Positions 39,699-48,397 of a DNA stretch of 64,000 bases are shown here, one piece after another. Below the pieces are notes generated by a model. That model did no database searches, had not been told where the DNA came from, and worked only from the letters and a program-made list of their open reading frames with translations. The position numbers and the translations under genes are program-made. This DNA comes from Rhizobium aethiopicum (lineage in GTDB: Bacteria > Pseudomonadota > Alphaproteobacteria > Rhizobiales > Rhizobiaceae), in assembly GCF_900094625.1 (NCBI RefSeq), contig NZ_FMAJ01000015.1, positions 62,001 through 126,000 on the forward strand, given 5' to 3'. The number at the start of each line of letters is the position of its first letter. Within the stretch, counting starts at the first letter, position 1.

Positions 39699-41240
39699 AT
39701 GATGGCGTCGGTGCCGGTTCTGGAAATCCGCAATGTCAGCAAGCACTTCGGTGCGGTGAAGGCGTTGACGGATGTGAGCTTCAGCCTGGAAAAAGGCGAG
39801 ATTCATGCGCTTTGCGGCGAAAACGGCGCGGGCAAATCGACGCTGATGAACATCATTGCCGGCGTGCTGCAGCCGAGCGGGGGAGCCATTCTCGTCGATG
39901 GCGTGCCGGTCAAGGTGACGTCGCCTGCCGCGGCGCAGGCGCTTGGGATCGGGCTGGTGCACCAGGAAATCGCGCTCTGCCCTGATGCGACTGTGGCCGA
40001 GAACATGTTCATGGCCGCCACCAACCGCCGCCGCTCGCCTCTCATGAATTACCGCAGGCTGGAGCGCAATGCGCAGCTAGTGATGAATCGTCTCGCCCCG
40101 ATCGACGTGCGACGTAGAGTCGGCGACTTGCCGATATCCAGCCAGCAGCTTGTCGAGATTGCCAAGGCACTGACGCTCGATTGTCGCGTTCTGATCTTCG
40201 ACGAACCGACGGCGGCATTGACCGAAGCAGAAGCCCAGATCCTCTTCGGAATCGTTCGTGACCTCAAGGCGCAGGGCATTTCGATCATCTATATCAGCCA
40301 CCGCATGGCCGAAATCTTCAGCCTGTGCGACCGCGTCACGGTATTTCGTGATGGCCGCTATGTCTCGACGGAGAAGGTGGCGGGCCTGACCCCGGACGAT
40401 GTGGTGCGCCGCATGGTCGGACGCGAGATTACCCAGCTCTATCCGGAAAAGCAGGCGCCGGCGGAGCGGACCGGCGAGCTCATTTTGAGCGTCCGCGGTC
40501 TCGGCGACGGCAGCCGCTTCGAGGATGTAAATTTCGAACTGCGCAAGGGTGAAATTCTTGGTGTCGGCGGGCTGATCGGCTCGGGTCGCACCGAGATAGC
40601 CGAAGGCATTTGCGGGTTGCGGCCGGTGATCGCCGGCGAGGTGGAGCTGCACGGAGAGCGGCTGCGAGCACGTTCCTATGCGCAGGCCGCACAGGCGGGC
40701 ATCGTCTACCTGTCGGAAGACCGGAAAGGCTCCGGCATTTTCCTGGATCTCTCCATTGCTCGCAACATTGCGGTTCTCGATCTGAAATCGCTGACCGGAC
40801 CGCTTGGACTGTTAAATTCCGCGGCCGAAGCGGATCGTGCCCGCACCCTGGCCCGGCAGCTCGGCGTGCGGATGGGCGGCATCGATATGCGGGTTTCGTC
40901 GCTGTCGGGCGGAAACCAGCAAAAGGTGGCGATTGCCAAGCAGTTGGCGGTCAATCCCAGGGTCATTCTGATGGACGAGCCGACCCGCGGCATCGATGTC
41001 GGCGCGAAGTCAGAAATCCACCGGCTGCTGCGCGATCTGGCGCGCTCCGGCATCGGCATCGTCGTCATCTCGTCAGAACTGCCGGAACTTCTCGGTCTGT
41101 GCGACCGGGTGCTGGTCATCCACGAAGGCACGGTTGCCGGCGAGGTGGAGGGCGAGACGATGACGGAAGAAGCGATCATGCGGCTCGCGTCGGGTGTCGG
41201 CCGCCACGGTAAGTCAGGGGCATCAGAGCATGCCGCGTAG
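39699..41240 (+). CDS. sugar ABC transporter ATP-binding protein (two ATPase domains)
   Basis: 513 residues with two ABC modules, as in RbsA/MglA. First module: Walker A GENGAGKSTLM, Walker B LIFDEPTAAL; its signature region (LPISSQQLVEIAKAL) is degenerate as usual. Second module: signature LSGGNQQKVAIAKQL and Walker B LMDEPTRGIDVG, while its Walker A is replaced by GGLIGSGRTEIA. Start ATG 39699 follows GGAGGAGAGG. It powers the single permease encoded next. Confidence 0.9.
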   Translation: MMASVPVLEIRNVSKHFGAVKALTDVSFSLEKGEIHALCGENGAGKSTLMNIIAGVLQPSGGAILVDGVPVKVTSPAAAQALGIGLVHQEIALCPDATVAENMFMAATNRRRSPLMNYRRLERNAQLVMNRLAPIDVRRRVGDLPISSQQLVEIAKALTLDCRVLIFDEPTAALTEAEAQILFGIVRDLKAQGISIIYISHRMAEIFSLCDRVTVFRDGRYVSTEKVAGLTPDDVVRRMVGREITQLYPEKQAPAERTGELILSVRGLGDGSRFEDVNFELRKGEILGVGGLIGSGRTEIAEGICGLRPVIAGEVELHGERLRARSYAQAAQAGIVYLSEDRKGSGIFLDLSIARNIAVLDLKSLTGPLGLLNSAAEADRARTLARQLGVRMGGIDMRVSSLSGGNQQKVAIAKQLAVNPRVILMDEPTRGIDVGAKSEIHRLLRDLARSGIGIVVISSELPELLGLCDRVLVIHEGTVAGEVEGETMTEEAIMRLASGVGRHGKSGASEHAA

Positions 41241-41268
41241 AGAAAAAGCAGGGGCAGGAGACAAGGTC

Positions 41269-42261
41269 ATGGCGGACGCTACGTTGGCAACGGCACTTCA
41301 TTCACGCATACCCGGCTGGAAGCGGCTGGGGACGATGCGCGAGGCGGGACTGATCGCTATCATCCTGGCGCTCTGCGTCGCGATGAGCTTTGCCTCGCCG
41401 CATTTCCTGACGCTCGGCAACTTCCGGGCCATGCTGATGTCGTTCTCGGTGGAGGGGATCGTCGTCGTCGGCATGACTATCCTGTTGATCGTCGGCGGCA
41501 TCGACCTGTCGGTCGGTTCCGTCGTCTGTTTCTCAATGGTGCTGTCGGGTTCCCTGTTCCTGATGGGCCTCGATCCGTGGAGCGCATCTTTGATCGGGAT
41601 CATCGCCAGTGGCCTGATCGGCTGCGCCATGGGCTTCTTCGTCACGGTCGTGGGGCTCAATCACTTCATTACTTCGCTTGCGGCGATGGTGATCGTGCGT
41701 GGCATCTGCCTGATCATTACCAAGGGCACGCCGCTGTCGCTGTTCACCTTGCCGCCCTCGTTCAAAGCGGTCGGGCAGGGCACGTTCTACGGTGTCCCCT
41801 ATGTGATCCTGATTTTTGTTGCGGTCGTCATGCTGTTCGATTTCCTGCTGCGCCGGGCAACCGCCTTCCGCAAGGTGTTCTACACCGGCAGCAACGAGAA
41901 GGCCGCGCTCTATTCCGGTATAAAGACCAGGCAGGTGAAGTTCTGGGTGACGGTGCTCTGTGCCACGCTGTCCGGTGTCGCCGGGACGATCTACATGTCA
42001 CGCTTCGGTGCCGCGACGCCGACCTTCGGTGTCGGCATGGAGCTCAACATCATCGCAGCCGCGGTGATTGGCGGTGCGTCGCTGAACGGCGGCTCCGGAA
42101 CGATTTTCGGAGCAATCCTCGGCATCGCCCTGCTGTCGGTCGTCACAAGCTCGTTGATCTTGCTCAACGTGTCCGTCTATTGGCAAGACATGATCAAAGG
42201 CTGCATTCTGCTGACCGCCGTTTCGATCGACCATTTCCTGCACAAGCGGAAGGCTGCCTGA
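41269..42261 (+). CDS. sugar ABC transporter permease (RbsC type)
   Basis: 330 residues with about nine hydrophobic spans. It has the family motif GGIDLSVGSVVCFSMVLSG and the C-terminal GGASLNGGSGTIFGAILG. I chose ATG 41269 (AGGAG eight bases upstream); an earlier ATG at 41230 overlaps the ATPase stop and is possible. Only one permease gene is present, so the channel should be a homodimer, unlike the LsrC/LsrD pair of AI-2 importers. Confidence 0.88.
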   Translation: MADATLATALHSRIPGWKRLGTMREAGLIAIILALCVAMSFASPHFLTLGNFRAMLMSFSVEGIVVVGMTILLIVGGIDLSVGSVVCFSMVLSGSLFLMGLDPWSASLIGIIASGLIGCAMGFFVTVVGLNHFITSLAAMVIVRGICLIITKGTPLSLFTLPPSFKAVGQGTFYGVPYVILIFVAVVMLFDFLLRRATAFRKVFYTGSNEKAALYSGIKTRQVKFWVTVLCATLSGVAGTIYMSRFGAATPTFGVGMELNIIAAAVIGGASLNGGSGTIFGAILGIALLSVVTSSLILLNVSVYWQDMIKGCILLTAVSIDHFLHKRKAA

Positions 42262-42262
42262 T

Positions 42263-43267
42263 ATGCCGATAGCCAAGCTCAAACCCGCAAACGCGCCGCG
42301 CGAGGAAATCGTCGTCGCCCGGCAAATGCACCAGGCTCTGGTCCTGCATTTTCTCGAGGGACTGACACAGGCCCAGATTGCCGATCAGCTCGGCATCTCG
42401 CACGCCACCGTCAACCGCCTGATCAAGCGCGGCCGCCAGCTCGGTCTGGTCGAGATCAAGATCAAATCGCCGGTCGAGCCGCTGGTCGATATGGAAGAAC
42501 AGCTGCAGGCGCTTGGCGGCATCGGCCGCGCCGTGGTGGTGCCGACAGTATCGGACAATCCGCAAACGGCGCTTCAAGCCGTCGGCGAAGCCGCAGCACG
42601 ATTGCTGCTGGAAGAGATCACTGACGGCGATACGATCTGCATTACCGGTGGTAAGGGCGTGAGTGCCGTTGTTGCCGGGCTGCAGCCGCCGCGTCGTTTT
42701 GATGTCCAGGTCATTCCGGCGACGGGCTGCGTGCAGGGGAAGCACTATACCGACGTCAATCATGTCTCGACCCTGATGGCGGACCGGCTCGGAGGTCATT
42801 CCTATCAGATCCATGCGCCTCTCTTTGCCGACGATGCCGAGCAGCGGGCGATGCTGATCAACATGCGTTCCGTCGCAGACGTATTCAAACGGGCGCGCGA
42901 GGCGAAGGTGGCAATGGTCGGCATAGGCTCGATCCTGTCGGACGATTCGAGCTACTACGACCTGCATCCGTCCTCCAGCACCGACCGCGCCGCGATCGAG
43001 CGGTCCGGCGCTTCCTGCGAATTGCTGGCGCATCTGCTCGATGATCATGGTCAAGTCTGCGACTACAGCCTCAACCGCTCGCTGGTGTCGCTGACGCTGC
43101 CGGAATTCGCTTCGATCCCTACCAAGATCGGTGTGGCGAGCGGACCGAACAAGGCCGGCCCGATCCTCAGCGTCCTGCGCGGCAATCATCTGGATACGCT
43201 GGTGACCGACGAAGCGACGGGTGCGCGGGTGTTGGCGCTGGCAAGTGGCGAAGGAAAATGGGCATGA
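42263..43267 (+). CDS. SorC/DeoR-family sugar-responsive transcriptional regulator
   Basis: 334 residues: an N-terminal HTH at about 34-57 (LTQAQIADQLGISHATVNRL) and a C-terminal SorC sugar-binding domain (ICITGGKGVSAVVAGL, VGIGSIL). LsrR, DeoR and EryD belong here; effectors are usually phosphorylated sugars, so its effector may be the product of the FGGY kinase in the same operon. It begins two bases after the permease stop. Its likely operator is the palindrome at 38443-38456. Confidence 0.88.
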   Translation: MPIAKLKPANAPREEIVVARQMHQALVLHFLEGLTQAQIADQLGISHATVNRLIKRGRQLGLVEIKIKSPVEPLVDMEEQLQALGGIGRAVVVPTVSDNPQTALQAVGEAAARLLLEEITDGDTICITGGKGVSAVVAGLQPPRRFDVQVIPATGCVQGKHYTDVNHVSTLMADRLGGHSYQIHAPLFADDAEQRAMLINMRSVADVFKRAREAKVAMVGIGSILSDDSSYYDLHPSSSTDRAAIERSGASCELLAHLLDDHGQVCDYSLNRSLVSLTLPEFASIPTKIGVASGPNKAGPILSVLRGNHLDTLVTDEATGARVLALASGEGKWA

Positions 43268-44259
43268 GTGGACAGCAATTGACACGGGAGATCGGCAAAT
43301 CCGGCGTTTCCGCCTCGGCAGTCGGCCTCGGCACCTGGGCGATCGGCGGCTGGATGTGGGGTGGGACCGATGAACAGCAATCCATCGCCGCGATCCGGGC
43401 GTCGCTCGACGCCGGGGTGACGCTGATCGACACGGCGCCGGCCTACGGGCTTGGACGTGCCGAGGAGATTGTCGGCAAGGCACTCGCTGGACGCCGCGAA
43501 AAGGCTGTGGTCGCGACCAAATGCGGCCTTGTCTGGCATACGCAGAAGGGCCGTCATTTCTTCGACCAGGACGGCAAGCCGGTCCACCGTTATCTCGGCC
43601 GCGATGCCATCCTGCACGAGGTCGAGGAAAGCCTGACGCGGCTTGGAACCGACTATATCGATCTCTACATCACCCATTGGCAGGATCCGACGACGCCGGT
43701 CGATGAAACGATGCGGGCGCTGGAGGATCTGCGCACATCAGGCAAGATCCGGGCGATCGGGGCGAGCAATGTCAGCCGCCACGAGCTCGCTGCCTATATC
43801 GCGGCCGGTGGCCTCGATGCGATCCAGGAGCGGTTCAGCATGATCGACCGCGAGATCGAGGCGGAGCTTTTGCCGCTGACCAAGGCCAACTCTATCGCGA
43901 CTCTGAGCTATTCGTCGCTGGCGCTGGGATTGCTGGCCGGCACTATCGGTCCGGACCGCGTGTTTTCCGGTGATGATCAGCGCAAGGACAGCCCACGATT
44001 TTCGGTCGGCAACCGCCAGAAGGCGACGGCCTTTGCCGACGCCATCCGGCCGGTTGCCGAAAAACACAGCGCCAGCATCGCGCAGATCGTGATTGCCTGG
44101 ACACTGGCGCAACCCGGCATCACCTTTGCACTCTGCGGGGCGCGCAACCCGGCACAGGCGCTCGACAATGCCCGGGCCGGCACCATCCGGCTGGACGCCG
44201 TCGATCTTGCCGCTATCGAGGCGGGCATAGCGGCGAGACTGACTGATATGGATAGGTAG
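43264..44259 (+). CDS. aldo/keto reductase
   Basis: 331 residues of the AKR superfamily. The tetrad is visible: D56 and Y61 (LIDTAPAYGLG), K86 (ATKCGLV) and H138 (YITHWQDP); the NADP region near the C-terminus is CGARNPAQALDNA. The ATG at 43264 overlaps the regulator stop (ATGA) and has AAGGA eight bases upstream, better than the ATG at 43258. It probably interconverts an aldose or ketose with the matching polyol or lactone in this pathway; substrate unknown. Confidence 0.88.
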   Translation: MSGQQLTREIGKSGVSASAVGLGTWAIGGWMWGGTDEQQSIAAIRASLDAGVTLIDTAPAYGLGRAEEIVGKALAGRREKAVVATKCGLVWHTQKGRHFFDQDGKPVHRYLGRDAILHEVEESLTRLGTDYIDLYITHWQDPTTPVDETMRALEDLRTSGKIRAIGASNVSRHELAAYIAAGGLDAIQERFSMIDREIEAELLPLTKANSIATLSYSSLALGLLAGTIGPDRVFSGDDQRKDSPRFSVGNRQKATAFADAIRPVAEKHSASIAQIVIAWTLAQPGITFALCGARNPAQALDNARAGTIRLDAVDLAAIEAGIAARLTDMDR

Positions 44260-44270
44260 CGGACGCCATC

Positions 44271-46019
44271 ATGAAGCGTGAAGAGATATTGGACGGGCTT
44301 CGCCAGAGCCCGAACGTGGACGTGTGCGTTATCGGCGGCGGCATAAACGGCATCAGCGTCTTTCGGGAGCTGGCGCTGCAGGGGCTGAAAGTACTGCTCG
44401 TCGAGAAGCACGACTATTGCTCCGGTGCCAGTTCGGCGCTGTCGCGCATGGTCCATGGTGGGCTGCGCTATCTTGAAAACGGCGAATTCAAGCTGGTGCA
44501 GGAATCGCTGGTCGAGCGGGATCGGCTGTTGCGCAACGCACCCCACTATATAGCGCCGCTGCCGACGACAGTGCCGGTGTTCGATATTTTTTCCGGCCTC
44601 GCCAACGGTGTCGTCCGCTTCCTGGGTCTTAGCCGTCGTCCGAGCCGCCGCGGCGCTGTCGCCGTCAAAGCCGGACTCAGCATCTATGATTTCCTGACGC
44701 GCAAGCGGGCACTGATGCCGCGCCACCAGTTTCGCGGCCGGCGAACGACGCTTAGCAAGTGGCCGGCGCTCAACCCCGATATCAAAAGTTCCGCCACCTA
44801 TTTCGACGCCTGGGTCAGCCATCCGGAGCGATTGGGCATCGAGCTTCTGCAGGACGGTCTTGCGACAGAGTCCGGGTCGGTGGCGCTGAACTACGCCGAA
44901 CTGCGACGGGCGGAGGGCGGCGGGTATCGCCTCGCGGACCGGATCGGCGGCGCATCCCTTGCCCTCGAACCGGCGCTGATCGTCAATGCCACCGGCGGCT
45001 GGATCGACATCGCCAATCAGACCCTGCTTTCGCCGGAAGCGCGGCCGGAACCGCTGATCGGCGGCACCAAAGGCTCGCATCTGATCATCGACAATGCGGA
45101 CCTGCGCGACGCGCTTGCCGGTCACATGATCTATTACGAGAACGAGGACGGGCGGATCTGCATCCTCTTTCCTTATCTGGGCAAGGTTCTCGTCGGCTCC
45201 ACCGATATCCGCGTCGATGATCCGGCAACAGTACGCTGTGAGGCGGATGAACGTGATTATATCCTGCAATCGCTTGCCTTCGTACTGCCTGGCATTGCCA
45301 TCCAGCGGGAGCAAATCGTTTTCCAGTTTTCCGGCGTACGACCGCTGCCGGCCAGTACCGACAGTTTTACGGGACGCATCCCGCGCGATCATTTCTGCAC
45401 GGTGCTGGAGCAGGCCGAGGGTGATCCGCCGGTGCTCTGCATGATCGGCGGCAAGTGGACGACATTCCGGTCATTCGGTGCGCTTGCCGCAGAGATGACA
45501 CTGGGGCGGCTCGGCAGAAAGCGCCGGATCGAAACCTCAGAGCGCCCGATCGGCGGCGGCCGGAAATATCCATCCGACAAGGCCCGGTGGTCGGTGACGC
45601 TGGCCCAAAGAACCGGAATTTCCAGCGAACGGGCCGCCGAGCTTTTTGACCGCTATGGTACGGAGGCCGAGAAAATCGCGGTGTTGATTGCGGCCGGGCC
45701 AGACGTGGCGATGCCGAAGCCCGGCTATTCCGTGCGGGAGCTCCAGTTCCTGATCCGGAATGAAGCAGCCGAGCATCTTGACGATCTGCTGTTGCGGCGC
45801 ACGACGTTGGCCGTCTCCGGCGAGCTTTCGCTCGACATGATGGATGCCGTGCTCGACGTGCTGGCTCAGGAAAAGCGCTGGACCATGGAGCAGCGCGCCA
45901 GCGAGCGCGACCGTTTTCTCACCCTTCTCAGCGAACGCCATGGCGTCGACGAAGACATGCTTTCCGCAAGGAACGAACCAAGGAGCACAAAATGCGATAC
46001 AACAGCAAGGTCCGGATGA
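44271..46019 (+). CDS. FAD-dependent GlpD-like polyol-phosphate dehydrogenase
   Basis: 582 residues of the GlpD family: FAD motif CVIGGGINGISVFRELA (about 20-35), SSALSRMVHGGLRYLENGEF, a C-terminal DAO_C domain (from about 400). It is longer than E. coli GlpD (about 500). GlpD homologues in sugar operons (for example EryB) oxidise polyol phosphates to ketose phosphates, passing electrons to quinone at the membrane. In this operon with a sugar kinase and aldolase, oxidation of a phosphorylated polyol is the best inference; glycerol-3-phosphate itself is possible. The 3' end overlaps the aldolase gene by 28 bp. Confidence 0.85.
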   Translation: MKREEILDGLRQSPNVDVCVIGGGINGISVFRELALQGLKVLLVEKHDYCSGASSALSRMVHGGLRYLENGEFKLVQESLVERDRLLRNAPHYIAPLPTTVPVFDIFSGLANGVVRFLGLSRRPSRRGAVAVKAGLSIYDFLTRKRALMPRHQFRGRRTTLSKWPALNPDIKSSATYFDAWVSHPERLGIELLQDGLATESGSVALNYAELRRAEGGGYRLADRIGGASLALEPALIVNATGGWIDIANQTLLSPEARPEPLIGGTKGSHLIIDNADLRDALAGHMIYYENEDGRICILFPYLGKVLVGSTDIRVDDPATVRCEADERDYILQSLAFVLPGIAIQREQIVFQFSGVRPLPASTDSFTGRIPRDHFCTVLEQAEGDPPVLCMIGGKWTTFRSFGALAAEMTLGRLGRKRRIETSERPIGGGRKYPSDKARWSVTLAQRTGISSERAAELFDRYGTEAEKIAVLIAAGPDVAMPKPGYSVRELQFLIRNEAAEHLDDLLLRRTTLAVSGELSLDMMDAVLDVLAQEKRWTMEQRASERDRFLTLLSERHGVDEDMLSARNEPRSTKCDTTARSG

Positions 46020-46834
46020 ATAGGCTGTTCGGCGGCGGCCGCTGCCTCGACGTGGCGATCGATCACGGCGTCTGCAACGAGCCGTCTTTCCTCAACGGGC
46101 TCGAGGACATCGAGGCCGTCGTCAAGGCGCTGGTCTGCGCCAGGCCGGACGCCATCCAGATGAATTACGGCCAGGCGGACCTGCTGCAGGACGTGCAAGG
46201 CAAGGACAAGCCGGCACTGGTGATGCGCATCGACATGGGCAATCCCTATAACCGGATCCGCCACCGCGACATGTGGGCCGTGCTGCAGAACGAGACTGAG
46301 CCGCTCATCGGCGCCATTGAGATGGACGCGGCGTGTGTCGTCGTCAACCTGTTCATGCTGCCGGACGAGCCCGACCTGTTCCGCCAGTGCGTACAGAATA
46401 TTTCCCGTGTTCGCGCCGATTGCGACAAATATGGCATGCCGCTGATGATCGAGCCGCTGGTGATGCAGCCGGTAAGCGAAAAGGGCGGCTACATGGTCGA
46501 TGGCGATGCCGACAAGATCGTCACACTGACGCGGCTTGCCCGCGAAATGGGCGCCGATATCGTCAAGGCGGATCCTACCGATAACGCCGAAGACTTTCAC
46601 AGGGTGGTGGAAGCAGCGCGCTGCCCGGTTCTGGTGCGCGGCGGCGGCAAGGAAGATCTGAGCGCAGTCTTCGACAAATCTGCGGCCTTGATGCGGCAGG
46701 GCGCAATGGGCATGGTTTACGGGCGCAACATCTATCAGCATGCCAATCCGAGCGCGGTGGTGCGCGGTCTGATGGCCATCGTGCATGATGACGCGAGCGG
46801 TGAACAGGCCTCAGCACTCTACCACCAAGGCTGA
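45992..46834 (+). CDS. DhnA-type class I aldolase (LsrF-like)
   Basis: 280 residues of the DeoC/FbaB (DhnA) aldolase family. It has CLDVAIDHG near the start, the Schiff-base lysine K192 in MGADIVKADPTD, VLVRGGGKEDL, and YGRNIYQHANP. The C-terminal pattern is closest to LsrF, the AI-2 degrading thiolase/aldolase. AAGGAG precedes the ATG, which lies inside the dehydrogenase gene. In this operon it should cleave a phosphorylated ketose to DHAP-type and aldehyde products; the actual substrate is unknown. Confidence 0.85.
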   Translation: MRYNSKVRMNRLFGGGRCLDVAIDHGVCNEPSFLNGLEDIEAVVKALVCARPDAIQMNYGQADLLQDVQGKDKPALVMRIDMGNPYNRIRHRDMWAVLQNETEPLIGAIEMDAACVVVNLFMLPDEPDLFRQCVQNISRVRADCDKYGMPLMIEPLVMQPVSEKGGYMVDGDADKIVTLTRLAREMGADIVKADPTDNAEDFHRVVEAARCPVLVRGGGKEDLSAVFDKSAALMRQGAMGMVYGRNIYQHANPSAVVRGLMAIVHDDASGEQASALYHQG

Positions 46835-46867
46835 ACTTCGCGTTTCGAACCTTGGGAGGGGTTCTGC

Positions 46868-48397
46868 ATGAAAGACTATCTTTTGGGGCTCGATGCCGGC
46901 AACACCGTCATCAAGGCGGTGATTTTCGACCGGCAGGGCAACGAGATCGCGGCTGCGTGCGAGGAGGGGCATACCCGCATGCCGCACCCAGGGCATGTCG
47001 AGCGGGGGCTGGATGAACTCTGGACGAATACACGGCAAGTCATCCGCGCCTGCATCGGAAAGGCAGAGATTCTGCCGGAGGAAATCGTTGCGATCGGCTG
47101 CGCCGGACATGGCAACGGTCTCTATGCACTTGATCGCGACGGCGCTCCGCTGCTCGGCATCCAATCGCTCGACACGCGGGCGGCCGGGCTGGCCGACGAA
47201 TGGCGAGAGGCCGGTATTGGTGACCGGACCTATGCTATCGCCCGACAGCGTCCGTGGCCGTCCCAGACGCCGACGCTGCTTGGCTGGCTCAAGCGTCACC
47301 GGCCGGAACTGTTCAACTGCATCGGTACGGTATTCTTCTCCAAGGATTTTGTCGTTAACCGCCTGACCGGCTGCCGCGTCAGCGAGGTGTCTGACATGTC
47401 GGGGGCCGGGCTCCTCAATCTTGCCACGCGCCGTTACGACAAGGCGTTGATGGAAGCCTACGGACTGGCCGATTGCATGGACCTCCTGCCGCCGCTCATC
47501 GAAAGCGCGGACATTGCCGGTACGGTGACGGACGAGGCGGCATTGAAGACCGGTCTCGCCGCCGGGACTCCCGTGGTTGGCGGCCTGTTCGACGTCGTTG
47601 CCTCGGCGCTCGGATCGGGCGTTTCGCGAACCGGCAGCGCCTCGATCATTGCCGGGACCTGGAGCATCAACCAGGTCATTGTCGACGGCCCTGACCTCGA
47701 CGGGCCGGTCTTCATGTCTTCGACTTTCGACCGCACCCGCTATATGGCGATGGAGAACAGTGCGACCTCGGCCACCAATCTCGAATGGCTGGTGCGGGAG
47801 TTCTTCGAAGGCGAGCCTGTGAAAGGCACGTCACCCTTCGATGCCTGCTGCGCGCTGGCTGCGGCGATCGAGCCCGCGGCAAACGACCCGATCTACCATC
47901 CATATCTTTACGGCGCTCAGCAGGACGGCCACGCCCGCGCCGGCTTCTACGGTATCGCCGGCTGGCACACCAAGGGGCATCTCGTTCGCGCGCTTCTCGA
48001 AGGTGTCGCCTTCGGTCATCGCCAGCACATCGAGACGATACGAAAGGCGGGCGCCGTCTTCAAAGAGGCGGTTCTGTCCGGCGGCGGATCACGCAGCGTG
48101 ATCTGGCCACAGATCTTTGCCGACGTGCTCGGCGTTCCCGTCACCGTCGCCCGCTCGCATGAAACCGGTGCGCTGGGGGCTGCGATTGCGGCCGGAACCG
48201 GCGTCGGGCTCTTCGCGGACTTTGGCGCCGGCGCTGCGGCGATGGTCGCCACCGAGCGGCATTATCGGCCGAACGTCTCGCTCGAGGCGCATTATGCGCG
48301 CCGTTATGCCCTCTATCGGGACATAGCTGAAGCGATGACGCCGTTCTGGCGGCGTCTGACGGCGTCCGAGCCAGCTGTTGCGGGAGTGGCGGCATGA
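46868..48397 (+). CDS. FGGY-family carbohydrate kinase (LyxK-like)
   Basis: 509 residues with an ATP-binding N-terminus (LGLDAGNTVIKAVIFDRQG), catalytic base D242 in GGLFDVVASAL, and the second FGGY region GGGSRSVIWPQIFADVLG. The pattern resembles the L-xylulose/3-keto-L-gulonate kinase LyxK and the AI-2 kinase LsrK, but substrate cannot be assigned. GGGAGGGG upstream of the ATG supports the start. It ends overlapping the GMC gene by ATGA. It probably phosphorylates the imported sugar or polyol, producing the effector of the SorC regulator. Confidence 0.88.
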   Translation: MKDYLLGLDAGNTVIKAVIFDRQGNEIAAACEEGHTRMPHPGHVERGLDELWTNTRQVIRACIGKAEILPEEIVAIGCAGHGNGLYALDRDGAPLLGIQSLDTRAAGLADEWREAGIGDRTYAIARQRPWPSQTPTLLGWLKRHRPELFNCIGTVFFSKDFVVNRLTGCRVSEVSDMSGAGLLNLATRRYDKALMEAYGLADCMDLLPPLIESADIAGTVTDEAALKTGLAAGTPVVGGLFDVVASALGSGVSRTGSASIIAGTWSINQVIVDGPDLDGPVFMSSTFDRTRYMAMENSATSATNLEWLVREFFEGEPVKGTSPFDACCALAAAIEPAANDPIYHPYLYGAQQDGHARAGFYGIAGWHTKGHLVRALLEGVAFGHRQHIETIRKAGAVFKEAVLSGGGSRSVIWPQIFADVLGVPVTVARSHETGALGAAIAAGTGVGLFADFGAGAAAMVATERHYRPNVSLEAHYARRYALYRDIAEAMTPFWRRLTASEPAVAGVAA